Source: Morinoia aosen
Taxonomy: Eukaryota; Arthropoda; Malacostraca; Amphipoda; Talitridae
DNA length: 64,000 bases
Assembly (NCBI GenBank): GCA_030386875.1
Contig: CM059579.1
Coordinates: 93,320,383-93,384,382, forward strand
Direction of reading: 5' to 3'
Within the stretch, counting starts at the first letter, position 1, and every line of letters begins with the position of its first letter. Made by a program: the position numbers and the translations under genes. Positions 33,481-46,145 of this stretch are shown in pieces. The notes under the pieces were generated by a model that was given only the letters and a program-made list of their open reading frames with translations, did no database searches and was not told the DNA's origin.

Positions 33481-33555
33481 GAATGTGCAGGAGGTCGCAG
33501 CTGGTGGCTGCAGGAGGCAGGAAGAATGAATAAAATTTATTCGTGTTGATGTTTG

Positions 33556-33695
33556 CACACAGCCCCCACACAGCCGCCACACAGCCCCCACACAGCCGCC
33601 ACACAGCAGCCACAAAGCCGCCACACAGTAGCCACACAGCCGCCACACAGCCGCCACACAGCCGCCACACAGCAGCCACACAGCACCCACACTAT
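33556..33695. repeat. ~11-bp repeat CACACAGCCGC
   Basis: About 12 units of CCGCCACACAG/CCCCCACACAG/CAGCCACACAG. Confidence 0.85.
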
Positions 33696-33727
33696 CGCAT
33701 CACATGAATCTTTGACTTTCGCTCTAA

Positions 33728-34679
33728 AGGCCCGTTTACACCGGGGCAACGACAGGGGTGAGCAAGCGCTTGACGCGCGCTTGCTGCAGCGCTTGACGCC
33801 CAGAACTGTTCACACTCATTTTTTGATACACGCGCGTGACGCGCGTCATCTAGACAGCTGTGAGGATGGATGCGAGTGAAGAAGAGCTGTGGGCAATTAT
33901 TGTAGGGTGTGCTGCTGTGAAGAGAAAAAAGGTAGGCATCGCAGCATTTGGGTTAAAAAATGGTTGCAGAGTAGAGACGAGAGGGGTTCATACACTCACA
34001 TCTTCAGAGAACTTTCAACTGAAAATAAATTGGATTTTCAAAATTATACAAGACTGCATTCAAAATTTGCATTGAGTTCAATTGCTATATATTGAAGGAT
34101 GACTACTTGAAGGTTGGTGAAACAATCATTTTTCTATTTTGTTAATTAAATCCTTTCAAGACAATTCTATTGTTAAATCAATATTTGGTTTAAAAAATAA
34201 CAGTCACATTTCCAGTTCATTTCAATGTGGCAAAACAAAAAAAAATTATAATGAATACGAGAAAAATAGTAGAAATTTTTGACACAAAGTTTTCCTGAAA
34301 AAGCGAAGATACACGTGATTCCCAGTAATTGTATTGCAAAATGTACCTAACACACATAAGCTGAGGTGAAAAGATTATTTTAAATACATAAATAGCAAGA
34401 ACTCTGTATAGTTAAATTAAGGTTTCTACTAGAGAGCAAGACCTAACAAATATGGTGTTGCTATCCAGAGTTCAAGCTGAAGCGTTAGCACATAGACCTC
34501 CGCACAGTACCACGGCCAGCAGCCGACTGAGTGCAGCGCCTGTGTTGCATGAGGCAGGGCGGCGGCCAATCGCTAGCTGGGCAATCGCTCGGATGCCCGC
34601 CTGAAGCGCACGTAGCTGCTGCACAGAGGGGCGGTGAGGCGCTTGACGCCCGTGTGACGCCCCTAGTGTAAACGGGCCT
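33728..34679 (+). mobile_element. PIF/Harbinger element, internally deleted
   Basis: Inverted ends AGGCCCGTTTACAC and GTGTAAACGGGCCT, next to TAA on the left and TTA on the right (a 3-bp TWA target with one change, or a TA target). Subterminal GCTTGACGC motifs occur at both ends. It carries the start of a Harbinger transposase and ends 20 bp before the next element. Confidence 0.75.
33866..34095 (+). pseudogene. Harbinger transposase N-terminus, frameshifted
   Basis: The first frame reads MDASEEELWAIIVGCAAVKR and then shifts near 33,930 to RHRSIWVKKWLQSRDERGSY, THIFRELSTENKLDFQNYTR. The R.W(V)..WL..R...G.Y....REL......F.NY.R pattern is the conserved N-terminal stretch of HARBI1-type transposases. 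The catalytic region is absent. Confidence 0.75.
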
Positions 34680-35168
34680 TTACGCAGATAGGGTTTCTAA
34701 AGCCGCGTACTGACTTGTAGACATGTTGCGCGATTTTGGTCTCTGAGACCTGTTTAGCGTTGTCTACGTAGACGCGTCTAAAGACCAACCGTCATCTGCG
34801 AGTCGGTTGCGAGACCAAAAGTCTCAGGTCTATGGTCTCCCGATTAAAATGGGAGACAGCATGCAACGGTAGACATGTTGCGCCACGTTTTGCTAGAGTG
34901 TACGACATTTGCAACGATAGACGATACACACAGAGTTGCCGGATTTGACATTTCATGGCCAATTTACACAAAATTGGCAACTTTTTAAACGCAGTGGCCA
35001 TGAAGAAATATACTTGGCAATTTTTACCTATATCGCACGACTCAAGAAACAGAGGACCTGCTATATTTCGAGGAGGTGCTCTCGTCATAATATTGTCAAT
35101 GTATCAAGTTAATTGGTGTTGTGACTTTTTATTAAACAAATATTTATAAATTTTTAGGTGGCTATTTA

Positions 35169-35937
35169 CAGTGGTTGCTGCGTGCGATAAAGTGAGCGAT
35201 AAACGATAAATGATAATTATCGCTAAGGTCAAACCATTTATCGTTTATCGCAAAGTTTTATAAAATAATCGCTCATTCACTTACCGCTAGTCCCAAAAAA
35301 TGAGGAACGATCAACGATAAATTCAAAGACGACTTTTGTAAAAATTAAAAAAAATTGCAAGGCGGCAATAGTCACAACAGCCCGCCTGACGTTTTCAGAC
35401 CTGAAAAACCTCATATGAGAGCTGCCAAGTGTGTGTGTGTGTCTGTGTGTAGCTGGCCAATAACAGCTGCGCATGTTCAGCACTGGAGCGCATGTTCAGC
35501 ACTGCTGGTGACGTTCTCATGCCCAAGCGTGCAAGCATGACCAGCGACAGGTTTGAGAAGCTGGTCTTTACCAAGGGAAACATGCAGCTCCTGGATGCTG
35601 TCTTCAGGAGGGAGAGTCTGACTCAGAGAGAGATACTCATGTGGAATAGAACTTGTAGGCCATAGACTGGTTCCAGTGACAGTTTTTGTTTAGTTTATTC
35701 AATTTTCACTATGGAAAAATAGTTTGTATGCATTTTTTAATATTTCAACTAAATAAAGGTACTTATCATTTATCGCTTTTGTTATCGCAAGTAAAAAAAA
35801 TTATCGCTATCGTTTTACCTTTTATCGCTTACCGCAGGTTGGGTTTTGAAATTTTTTATCGTTTATTGTTTATCGCAGGTTGGGGGAAAAATTATCGTTT
35901 TCGCAAGATGAAGAAAAAGTTATCGCGGCAACCACTG
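35169..35937 (+). mobile_element. hAT element, internally deleted, with TTATCG subterminal repeats
   Basis: CAGTGGTTGCTGCGTGCGAT / TTATCGCGGCAACCACTG ends with a perfect 8-bp target duplication GCTATTTA (35,161-35,168; 35,938-35,945). Both subterminal regions are packed with TTTATCG(C/T) motifs. It inserted into the Harbinger element. Confidence 0.92.
35486..35665 (+). pseudogene. hAT transposase dimerisation domain remnant
   Basis: Reads ERMFSTAGDVLMPKRASMTS and then DRFEKLVFTKGNMQLLDAVF to TAG. ER.FS.AGD....R.....D..EKLVF is the hallmark C-terminal hAT dimerisation domain. A 17-base direct repeat (GCGCATGTTCAGCACTG) lies just before it. All upstream catalytic parts are deleted. Confidence 0.88.
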
Positions 35938-36523
35938 GCTATTTATAAATTGTTTTCTCGTAAGATGTAACCCATTACATTCCCCATTGTCAGACGATTC
36001 GCAAGACAGTTATTCTGCAAATCCCAATACATCACCTGTTTCATTTCAGCAGCAGTCAGAATTAAGGGTTGAAGGTATCAATGATTTGCAAGAATTCCTG
36101 TAGTGCACGAACACCTGTACCAAAATGTAATTAGAACAATAATGCTTGAAACTTGTGAGTTTGTTCATGAAAAGCGATGTTAGAAAAGTTGTTAGTAGCA
36201 TATTTGGATGAGAAAGTAGAGGACCTTGGTTCATCATACAACTGATGTTAGATTCGTCCATTCGAATTTTCTTCTTTTTTGTTTTTATTACTACGTGCTA
36301 AGGGTATAATTAGCCCCAATTTCTGCTTTCACTATCTTGCTTGCTTTTTTGCTCAAGATCTACGATTGTACTGGAATATTAAGAACAAAGAAACACTGAA
36401 CGTCAACATAACATGTTGCTTTTCTACGAAAAATTAACTGTTATAGACAGTAAAATCTTTTGTACTTTTAATACCCAACCGGTATGTTACCATTAAATCA
36501 TTCGAGTTAGAGTCACCTATTTT

Positions 36524-36985
36524 AAAGAAAGAAAGAAAAAATGTTTATTTCCAAGTTGCCACATGAGATACATGCCAACATATTGGCTTTTAAAAATTTC
36601 TTAATATAGGGCATCCTAAAACAAATGTTCCATACGAGGAGTACTAATTGACAAACCATCCGAGGTGTACAAATAGATAGACCATACGAGGCATATTAAT
36701 TGACAAAATATACGAGACGTACTAATAGACAAACCATTCGCGGTGTGCTAATAGTCTAACAAAAGTTCTATACTAGGAGTAATAATTGACAAACCATCCG
36801 ATGTGTACAAATAGATAAGCCATACGAGGCATAATAATAGGCAAACTATACGAGGTGTACTAATAGACAAGCTATCAGAGGTGTACAAATAGATAGACCA
36901 TACGAGGCATATTAATGAACAAAATATACGAGGCGTACTAATAGACAAACCATACGTGGCGTGCCAATAGTCTATCTCTGTCAAG
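36524..36985 (-). mobile_element. 5'-truncated LINE, 3' UTR only
   Basis: Reverse complement of the 3' end of the 13.9-18.7-kb LINE: the TTTC tail and AATAAA at 36,530-36,548, then the ~29-bp tandem units (CATACGAGGCATATTAATTG, ACAAACCATCCGAGGTGTAC). Confidence 0.85.
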
Positions 36986-37329
36986 GGTAGCTGAATGAGA
37001 AATGAAAAATATCATCTCTTGGATATTTTATACTCCAAGAGATTCCGGCATAGCGCCCCTTCTCTTCTTTTTCCTACTTCGATAATTTCAACTAAGAACT
37101 TGCGAGTTTCGAAGAATTCTTTAGTAGTATTCGAATTATTTATAAGATCATCGAAGTAGGAAAAATACAAAAACACTATAACGGAGCAGATTGAAACACC
37201 ATCGTAAATGACAATCAAGTATTGAGAAAAGGTTAGTCACGAGGTAATTTATAAAGAACATCGTGAAACACAGCACGCACATCTAGAAATGCGTAAACAA
37301 ACTTACACTAAAAAATGAAATGCATGGCT

Positions 37330-38720
37330 TATTCGGCATACAAATATAGAGATAATTTTTGCAAGAGCGCTTTATTTCATTTGTCTGTTTATACTTTTGA
37401 TTTCTTCTATTCACAGAAATGCCCTTCGAACCCTTCGGGGTCGTGATAGATCGATTTATTAATCATTAAGCAAGCGCAATCAATTTGTTTATTTCTGGAA
37501 TTTGGCTCAGTGTTAACTGACCGCAGAGCTTTAGGTAAAATGTAATGTGTCCTGAGGTTTTGCTTTTTACGCAAAAAGTAGAAATAGAATCATAATATGT
37601 ACAAGTGCGCATATATATGTGCGAACGAGTGCATGTGTACACTGATACGTAGACATTTATGTTTGCGTGCGCACACATACACACTCACGGACACACCAAC
37701 ACACATATTCATATATATACGTATTGAAATTGAATATAAGAAAAATGATAATATACATGAAGAATAATCTTGCTCTTTCTATATTTAAAATGACAGCCGA
37801 AGCTCTGATGAATCGTAAAAAATAACATGAGGAAAGATAAGGAATAGAAAAAGGATTTCGAAATACGTATAAATGGAATGGTTTTTTAATTTCTTAAAAG
37901 AAACTTTAAGAAAACTCAAGTTACCGCCGAGGGGAAAGAACATATTTCATATCTTCTCGATATTCACCACATCATGCGGGCATGGGTACATGGGATAAAA
38001 TGGAGATACAGTGTAAGCCGGTTACCACTCATGATTGACAAATATATACAAAATATTGGCAGAAATGGGTAAACAAACATATACTCAACATCAAAATTTA
38101 TAGTTTGTACAACATACGGACAAAAATATAATTTTACCACGATTCATATGCTCACACTGCACTTTATTTCATTAATTATATTTGTCATTAATCCGATTCA
38201 CAGAAACGCCCTCTAGGGAAGTGATAGATCTATTTTTGAATCATTTCGCTAGTGCAATAAAATTTATGAACCGGATGGTTTTTGCGTAAAGAAATGAAAT
38301 AGAAACATGTATATCTATTTATGTAGATACATATATATACTTACACACGTACACACACATGTTAATATATATACTTATTGAAAATGAAATGTAAGAAAAA
38401 AAATACAAACATCAAATAAAAAGATAAAAACAACCTACCATCTACTACACAGAAAAAAACAGTTGAGCTCACTGTAACATAAGAAATTTTTCGCAAAAAA
38501 AATAACTAAAAGGAAAAGAAGACTTCGAAAAACATGAAAATGAACTGGTTTTTAATTTCTTCATAGAAATTTTCAAGAAAACTCAGGTTACAGTCAAGAA
38601 ACAACACAACTCTTCAGCATTATACGGACATGTGTACATGGGATAAAATGGAGTAACATTGTGGCCGGATATCACATCTGAGTGGAGAATATTCACAAAA
38701 TTTGGCACATATAGGTAGAT
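37330..38720. repeat. Duplicated ~750-bp segment, AT-rich
   Basis: Blocks GCTTTATTTCATT, ATTCACAGAAATGCCCT, GTGATAGATC and ATGGGATAAAATGGAG occur near 37.37/37.42/37.44/37.99 kb and again near 38.16/38.20/38.22/38.64 kb. Possibly LINE 3' sequence; no coding frame is supported. Confidence 0.55.
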
Positions 38721-39285
38721 TAGGCAATGATCCGAAGTGATAATTCTAATTACAGAAATTTAGAGTTTTTTCCGATTTGAAAGTTCAGTGCTAGTGTGCG
38801 CTGAACACACGGAAAATAAATAAAAAGACTAAATGAAATGCTTGAATTACCCCCTCCCCCCTGCTCAGCCGAAAATCGATTGAAAACATCTTCGGGAATG
38901 ATTTTGATTTAGCGAGACAACGTTAGCCAAAATTTAATTCATTAAAAACTTTGCACAACCCTCACATCTATAAACCTGTTTATTGGTGTACACACAAAAT
39001 GTTTTTCATGGTATATTTGTCATACGGACGTTAAATATTAATACAGAAAAGAGAAAGAAATAACAAAATAAAGATGAGGAAATACCCCTAATTATGGAAA
39101 GAACGTTCGTTCTGCTGCATTGAACTGAGGCTGTGGTGCTCATTGTTGTCGACAGAAATAAGTAAGATGAATATACGAATGGCTTAGCAAACGTAAAATG
39201 AAATAGTTTCTAATTTTCTAACAGAAATTTCAGGAAAATTGAAATTTCTGATTGATGGGAAGTTCACACCGAAATGCTGCAGGCC

Positions 39286-40990
39286 CTATGACAGAGATGA
39301 AAAATGACGTGACACATTTACTCTAAATTCTTTTACAGTTTTAAAGTTTTTGATATGCTGGGGAAGCTTGTTCCACAAAAAAGCTCCAGAAACTGAGAGA
39401 GCTTTTTGTCCCACGTTAGATGAACGGTAACTGACTAAAACATCGTTCCTCCGATTTGGTCTTTTGTTTGGGATATTAGATGGAAAAAATTTTACCACCT
39501 CTGCATTACTTTGGGGGAGGTACAGAGAGGAGAATATTCGTCGAGCTTTTTGGATCATGAATCTGTTCGGTATTGGATCCAGTCGAGTTTTCTTAAAAGA
39601 GGGGTGACATGATCGTATTTATTGAAATTTCCTTTGCATACTACTTTGGCGGTGAAGTTTATACATTTTTGCAACTTTTCCTGACGACATTGAGGTAAAT
39701 CTCCCCACACAAGACTGCAGTAGTCCAGACGCGATAAAACTAAAGACTGAATCACTAATAATCTAGATTTTTCGTCAAGTGTGTTCTTAATGCGATGAAA
39801 GAACATTAAGGTTCCGTTAATTTTGTTGCACATTGTTTCGACGTGTGAATTGAAAGTCATATTTCTGTCAAACCAAACACCCAGATTTTTAACCTTATCT
39901 ACTGGTTCAATTGTATCGTCTCAAAATGTTAGCTTGAATGGTGGTAATTTTAAGGCGCATTCTGTGTTCCAAAAATAATGCATTGCGTTTTACTTGAGTT
40001 AAGTTTGAGGCCATTATGGTCATACCACTATTTCAAATTTCTCAGAAGGTTGTCAGCGTTGGCTTGGGTTTCTTTTAAATCCGCTGTTGAGCTTGTCATA
40101 GCAATTTGTACGTCATCAGCATACATTGAGGTTTTTGTGTTTGCCGGCATGGTGGGGAAATCATTGTTGAAAATTGAAAATAGGAGTGGGCCGATGTTTG
40201 AACCTTGAGGAACGCCAAAATTATTTGGTATGAATGATGACATTTTGTTATTCAATCACACTGCATGAGAGCGGTTTAGTAGGTAGCTTTCAAACCACTG
40301 AGTGTTCATTCTGAGGTTTGAAATTTTTTGTAGAAATTTCTTATGCTCAACACTGTCGAAAGCTTTGGAGAGATCGAGCAATAGTAAGAGAGTTAATTTT
40401 TTTTGGTCGATATCATTGTAAATTTTTTATGTTATGTTTAACAGGGCGTCCTGAGTACTGGTATTCCTTCTGTAAGTATATTGATTGCGATGCAGTAGAT
40501 GTGACTCGTCTATGTAAGACGAGAGCTGGTTTGTTATTATTTTTTCTAATATTTTGGACATAACAGGCAGGAGACTGATTGGTCTGTAGTTTGACGCTAT
40601 GTCGATATCACCAGATTTATGTAATGGCTTAATAATGGACAGTTTCCATTGATCGGGAAATTTGTTTGTGGCTATAGATGTATTTATTATCAAGCGAATA
40701 AGGGGTGCTGTGACAGGGAAGCTGTCTTTTATATGGTGGAGGCTTATGCCATCATGTCCAGTCGCTTTAGTATTCTTTAGTGAGTATAAGATTTTTCGTA
40801 TCGCTATGACGCTAACTGGCTTTGGTCTCCACTTGTTGCTGCTATTTGGGGATGAAACATCGCTCAGATTTGCCCCTGTAGATGTGCCTAAAACTGTCCT
40901 GGGTACTTCATTGAAAACATCTTCGCCAACTTTTGAGAAGAAAGTGTTAAAGCCATTCGCCATTTTTGTGGGGTTGTCAAAAGTGCTTTT
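39286..40990 (-). pseudogene. Second LINE (CR1/L2-like) reverse transcriptase, degraded
   Basis: On the minus strand, from high to low coordinates: MANGFNTFFSKVGEDVF, KATGHDGISLHHIKDSFP, NYRPISLLPVMSKILEKII, then DLSKAFDSVEH (motif A), NFGVPQGSNIGPLLFSIF (motif B), MYADDVQIA (motif C), NLGVWFD, SRLDYCSLVW and the C-terminal WNKLPQHIK. All motifs are in order but split by several frameshifts and stops. The sequence is a different family from the 13.9-kb LINE. Confidence 0.88.
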
Positions 40991-41180
40991 GCAGTCTGAA
41001 TTTTTATACTGAGCAACTTAAGCCCTGACTAATGTTTTTTTAATAATAAGATACGTGAGTTATCATGGGCCATGGGCATTTTTTTCTGCAAGATATACCC
41101 CCCCTTTGCACGAGTGCGGAGCGTATTCGAAAACCTAAATAAATTCATTCGTTTAATGTAAATTCGTGTTTTATACATAC

Positions 41181-41603
41181 CTTTACATGTTGATTTAATG
41201 ATGAGATAATTACTTCGCAAACCTCTGGTACCATTTGCGATATTGCCTGCTTAGATATTCTCAGGGTACACATGAGGTTCGTAAAAGAGTCTCCACTTGC
41301 TAAGAAACGCAGTGTGACTGCTAGTCGAAGTGAAGCTGGGGTAGATTATCTAAAGTTTGTATTCTTTTTCGTTATCAGTCCACCAACCATCAGAAGCAAA
41401 TCTTCGAAATCAGAAGGGGTTAGTCGTGCGAAATTTCGAAAACCCATAGCGTCTTCCAGTCTTAATTCTTTCAATAATGAAATTCCGAAACTAGGTCCTT
41501 CAGCGAACACTTCGCGACTCCACCAACGTTTACGTTTTCTCGTTCTTTCACTAGCAATTATCGCAAAGCATGAACTTACTCCGCACAAAGCAATGTTCTC
41601 CAT
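41181..41603 (-). pseudogene. PIF/Harbinger transposase first exon, one stop
   Basis: Minus strand: MENIALCGVSSCFAIIASER, RKRWWSREVF, LLKELRLEDAMGFRNFARLT, DLLLMVGGLITKKNTNFR, then TAA (41,343-41,345), and onward in the same frame PASLRLAVTLRFLASGDSF, ISKQAISQMVPEVCE and a donor GTATGT at 41,180. This matches the HARBI1-type N-terminal half (RWW, LREL, F.NF.R, LIT(K).NTN.R, ERLAVTLRFLA.G.S). Catalytic exons are not seen; the LINE insertion lies where they would be. Confidence 0.88.
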
Positions 41604-41675
41604 GACTCACTGTCAAAGATTAGACGAGAAATTCAAATCGTAGTGTGGACGCTAGACGAGGCAAAACCGGAGTCC

Positions 41676-41855
41676 ATAGACGGTCTATAGACATGTCTGT
41701 AAACGGTCTATAGACATGCCTGTAAACGGTCTATAGACATGTCTGTAGACGGTCTATAGACATGTCTGTAAACGGTCTATAGACATGTCTGTAGACGGTC
41801 TATAGACATGTCTGTAAACGGTCTATAGACATGTCTGTAGACGGTCTATAGACAC
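41676..41855. repeat. 23-bp subterminal repeat with palindrome AGACATGTCT
   Basis: Seven units of GGTCTATAGACATGTCTGTAAAC-type sequence (one has AGACATGCCT) next to the Harbinger right end, whose terminus itself contains the related AGACATGTTG. The decamer fits RRRCWWGYYY, the p53-family half-site consensus. Transposase binding is the simpler role. 41,893-43,395 beyond shows no gene. Confidence 0.85.
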
Positions 41856-43807
41856 ATCGCGCAACATGTCTACAAGTAAGTACGCGCCTTAACACTACAG
41901 TTTTTATCTTCACCTCCATTTACCAGCAGCTCAGTCAGGTGATCATCACCAAGATGCTCAGTGAAGGCCAAGTTCAGGCGGCGTTACACGGCCACAATCT
42001 GGATTTCCTCTGGTGTCATCGCTTGCAAGGCCGGGAAAGGAAGGTGTACGCACCCCGATGAAACGAAATATTAAAATGAGATAAAACGTTTAGTTGTCCG
42101 TGCATTAATCGGACCAGCTAATTAGATTAGCTTCAATTAGCCATAAAGGTCTAGTGTAAAATTAAGTGATTTCAATTAGTTTAATGCTTAATTGCAAGTT
42201 TTGACTTAGAAGTAACGAAATGCTTTGTTACTGCCAGTTAACGCATACCGTATTTTTCATGTGAAGTGATTTCCTTCCTATCAGAATGAGGCCACTTTTC
42301 TCACCTGTTTCTTTTCTCTTCGTTTTTTTATCATCAGCTTCCTAATTTGAATTCTACCTTTGGTACGTTTCATTGTCTACACCTTGATTCGTTTCTAACA
42401 AACCCAGCAGCCAAATGAAAATTTAAAGCTTCACTGTAGAGTTTTCGTCAAGATTATGCTGCTGCCAGCATTGCCTCGTGCCTCATAAGTAGTCAGCATA
42501 TTGACGTCAATAAGGATCAAGCGAACAAAACTGACAAACAATGGGACTACATTTTGCGTAACTGCCATGTTCACAGATATCGTGTTAGCATGGATGTATT
42601 GGAGCTTGAGCGTGAAAATTGAATATTATATACGTTTGGTACCTGATTCGTGTTTAACGGCAGAGAACTTGGGGGGGGGGGCCCCAAGAATTGGCCACTT
42701 TGCTCGTTTCTGTGACCACATTCTGTGTATTCCATTCTTACAGTCTAAGTCATTGCTCGCAATGACCTTTCAGAGAACAGAGTTTGTGTAGATTTCTATC
42801 CTGGTTCTGCATCAATTATTTCCATTTTTAAAGCGCTTCCACAGGTGAGGCAACTTTTCACGGACCTTTCCAAGAGCTCGTAACTTTTTATAAATGTTTA
42901 ATTTTATTAATTATTTCTACGCAATAAACGACAACGGATATCGTTATTTTCCCAGAACCATTAACCAGCCATCAAATCTCGATTATACTTTTCGATAAAA
43001 AAAAAACAAGTTTACAAATACGCTAAACAAAATACCTAGGTGTTCTCGTGCACCAATTCAATGAGAGCTCATTACGCAAATTAACTCCTAACCTGGCGCA
43101 AAGAACGACGGGTTGCCACAAAACTCAATTGCAACAAAGTTCGCACAGGCCAGGAAAGAAATAGAAACAAAGCTTTTCTTTTTATTTCAATTGTTTACCA
43201 CTTAACCTTTTAACGTCAGCATTTTTCTACTCGTACCACCGTCATTATAACCACCATCATTAGACTTACTCTGGCATCAGGTAGTGAGCGACATTAGAAT
43301 GAGGAAGGAACGGCCACTCGACAGTGAACTGTAAAGAGCACGCTAGACAACAAATTAAAATAGAAATACAGTATATTGAGGCCACTTGCAGAAGTGGACT
43401 AAGCAGGGCTCCCACTCATGGGTTTTTCCACCCAGATCTTGGTTTTTTAGACCTCTCCTGGGCTGCTAGGTTTAATTTTTGAAAATTTCGCTAAATCTGG
43501 GTTTTTTCGAGTCAAACAGTAAATTCATCATTAACTCGAATAAATTGAACAATGCAGTTAAAAATTTTTGAATCTACACCGCATGCAGAAGCATATCATA
43601 TACATAACTAAGCCAATCGGATGGGGTAGAAAGTGTTTAATCCGTTTTTCGCCCGTTAAAACGCGTAACGAACGAGTAGCAAACGAACTTGCACGTCCGA
43701 CCAAGCCGCGATTAACCGGCGCGCCAGTTCAGTTCTACGTGAGCTGAGTAAGTTGTGTTTCTTCGATTTACATGGCTCGTTGCAGTGACGTGACTGATTG
43801 TGACTAA

Positions 43808-43991
43808 AGCGGCCCATAAACGATCAATTTTATGGTCAATATAATTGACAATGATGAATATTGACAATTTAATTGATCGTGTGTGAGCTTGATTGTCGAC
43901 CGTCAATTAATTGACTTCGTGGGCAAAAGTAATTTCATCAATATATTGAGTCAATGATACTGACTATCAAATTGATCGTCTATGGGCCGCT
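43808..43991. mobile_element. 184-bp Harbinger-like MITE nested in the hAT element
   Basis: Inverted ends AGCGGCCCATAAACGATC and GATCGTCTATGGGCCGCT flanked by TAA (43,805-43,807; 43,992-43,994). The interior is rich in TCAATTAATTGA-type palindromes. A piece of the same family occurs at 11,955-11,990. Confidence 0.88.
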
Positions 43992-44079
43992 TAAAACTTA
44001 TAGTGCATTATTTAAAAGTGCATGTAAAAATTTATTATAGATATTTAATTTTCATATTTCAGCCGCAGTGGTGATCAAA

Positions 44080-46145
44080 ATGGCTAGCCCTCCAAAAAAG
44101 ATGGCTAAAAAGTGGTATAAACAATCTTTTAAAGAAGAATGGTTGAAGGACGAGAACTTGAAAGAGTGGCTTAAAGAAGATCCAAGCGAAAAAGGCTGTA
44201 GTTACTGCGAATGCTGTGATACAAAAATAAGAAATGCAAATAAGTCAATGTTGTTAGCGCATAGTAAGACTGCTAAACACGAGAATAACATGAAATGTGC
44301 GAAGTCAACGACGAAGTTGGATGTATTTTTCAAGAAACCGAAGCTTACAGAAAACGAGGAGGTGGCAAAGGCAGAACTGATGATCTCTGCTTTCATTGCC
44401 GAGCATCATATGCCATTTGCTCACACTGATCATTTGATAGAAGTGTGTAAGAAAGCCTTTCCTGACAGCACTATTGCTAAAGGGGTTAAAATGCAAGCAA
44501 CAAAAGCATCTTATCTCATTCGAGAAGGAATTGCTTACCATGAAAAACTGGACATTGCTGATATTTGCAAAAAATGTAAATTCTCAATAATTATTGATGA
44601 GAGCACGGATATTTCTGTTTCTCACGTTTTGGCTATCGTTGTTAGATATTTTGATGTTCAAAGAAGCGACGTGGTTGACAGTTTACTGGAGACCGTTTCT
44701 GTTGACAATGGAACGGCCGAAGGATTATATGAATCGGTTAAAAAAACTCTTAATGAGAAAGGCATCCTTATGTGTAACATTGTAGGCTTCGGAAGTGATA
44801 ATTGTTCAACGATGATGGGAAACAAGAGTGGATTTCAAGCGCTGTTGAAAAAGATGTTCCATCGCTTTTCGTAATGGGTTGCGTGTGCCACTCATTCGCA
44901 TTGTGTGCAAGTTATGCAGTCAACGTATTCCCATCATACCTTGAAGTTTTTATAAAGGATATTTCCTGTTATTTCTCACGTAGCAGCAAGCGAATAAAAG
45001 ATTTCACTCTCATGCAAGATGTCGCGAAGACGGAAAACCACAAAATACCTAAACTGGCGCAGACTCGTTGGTTATCTCGTGGAAACGTCATCAAATCAAT
45101 TCTTGAGCAATGGGATGCATTGCAACTTTATTTTCAATCTGAATCCAAGGTTGACAAGATTGATGGAGCAAACGGTCTCTACAAAACTATGACAAATATC
45201 GGAACCAAGCATATGCTTCTCTTTTTGAACTATATATTAGAAAAAATTAATACTTTGAATGTTGAATTTCAATCCGAGCACTTCAGACTTCATGTGCTGC
45301 ATTCAATGGTGTGCTCTGAATATAGAAATATTTTGAGCTGTTTTAGCAAAGAAGAGATTATTAGTAATACAAAAACATCTGATATTGACCCAAATAACAA
45401 ACAGTTGCACAAGCAACTCAACGATTTGTATTTGGGTGGTCGATGCATGAAGCTGTTGGCCCTGACGCCAATTGGAAAAGACGGTGAAACGAGGTTTAGG
45501 AATCATTGCTTAAATTTCTTGGTGACCCTAAGTGTGCAAATAAAAAAACGATTTCCACTGGAGGAAGAAGGAGTTGTTGCCAGCTTGGGCATTTTAGATC
45601 CCGCTGTAGCTCAAGATCTCACAAAATCTCCAAATTCATTAATGAAGGTAGCCCTACATTTCCCCCATCTTGTGCCTGAAGATCAACTAGATCATCTGGA
45701 CGACGAGTGGAGGCTATTCCGACAATTCAAAGACGTGTCGGTGTCGAATAAATCTATACCTGATTTCTGGTACTCTCTGCGTGAGATCAAAGACGGATTA
45801 GGCAATTCAAAATTCGGAATACTTTCGGACTTCATGACCAACCTAACTGTTCTGCCACACTCATCCGCGTGAGTAGAAAGAATATTTTCACTTGTGAATC
45901 ATGTCAAAACAAAACAAACCAACTCGCTGAAAACAGACACTGTTAAGGATAGGTTGTTGGCAAAACAAGCATTGTCGAGGAGTGAGAAAACCTGTCATGG
46001 TTGGCAACCTAAACCGGAATTAGTAAGCGATGTCATCAACGAAGTATGTCACCAGCGTTACGTGAAGCGCCTTGCACAAGAGACAAGTAATCTTAATGTC
46101 AATATTTGCGCTGCAGAAGAGAGTTGGGAGGAGGAAGAGGAATAA
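44080..46145 (+). pseudogene. hAT transposase, one frameshift and one stop
   Basis: MASPPKKMAKKWYKQSF start, a zinc-finger-like stretch C-x2-C...H...H (GCSYCECCDTKI, LLAHSKTAKH), then KFSIIIDESTDIS with the first catalytic Asp. A frameshift in AAAAAG near 44,855 switches frame to SLFVMGCVCHSFALCAS and QTRWLSRGNVIKSILEQWDA (the conserved R-W). A TGA at 45,870 replaces Ser in SSASVERIFSLVN, the dimerisation domain, which continues to EEEEE and TAA at 46,143. About 690 codons, full length for the ZBED/KIAA1586-like hAT group. Recent inactivation is likely. Confidence 0.92.

Larger units (their letters stand above)
34701..41889 (-). mobile_element. 7.2-kb PIF/Harbinger transposon with nested insertions
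   Basis: The left end AGCCGCGTACTGACTTGTAG and right end CTACAAGTAAGTACGCGCCT are inverted copies for about 35 bp (3 mismatches, including ACATGTTGCGCGA). TAA flanks both sides (34,698-34,700; 41,890-41,892), the classic Harbinger target. A transposase exon lies at the right end on the minus strand. The interior has been invaded by a hAT element (35.17 kb) and two LINE fragments. Confidence 0.85.

Noticed and set aside
33117..33749. Trp/Cys-rich and Thr/Pro-rich open frames
   Set aside because: They come from the 26-bp and 11-bp tandem repeats at 33.2 and 33.6 kb.
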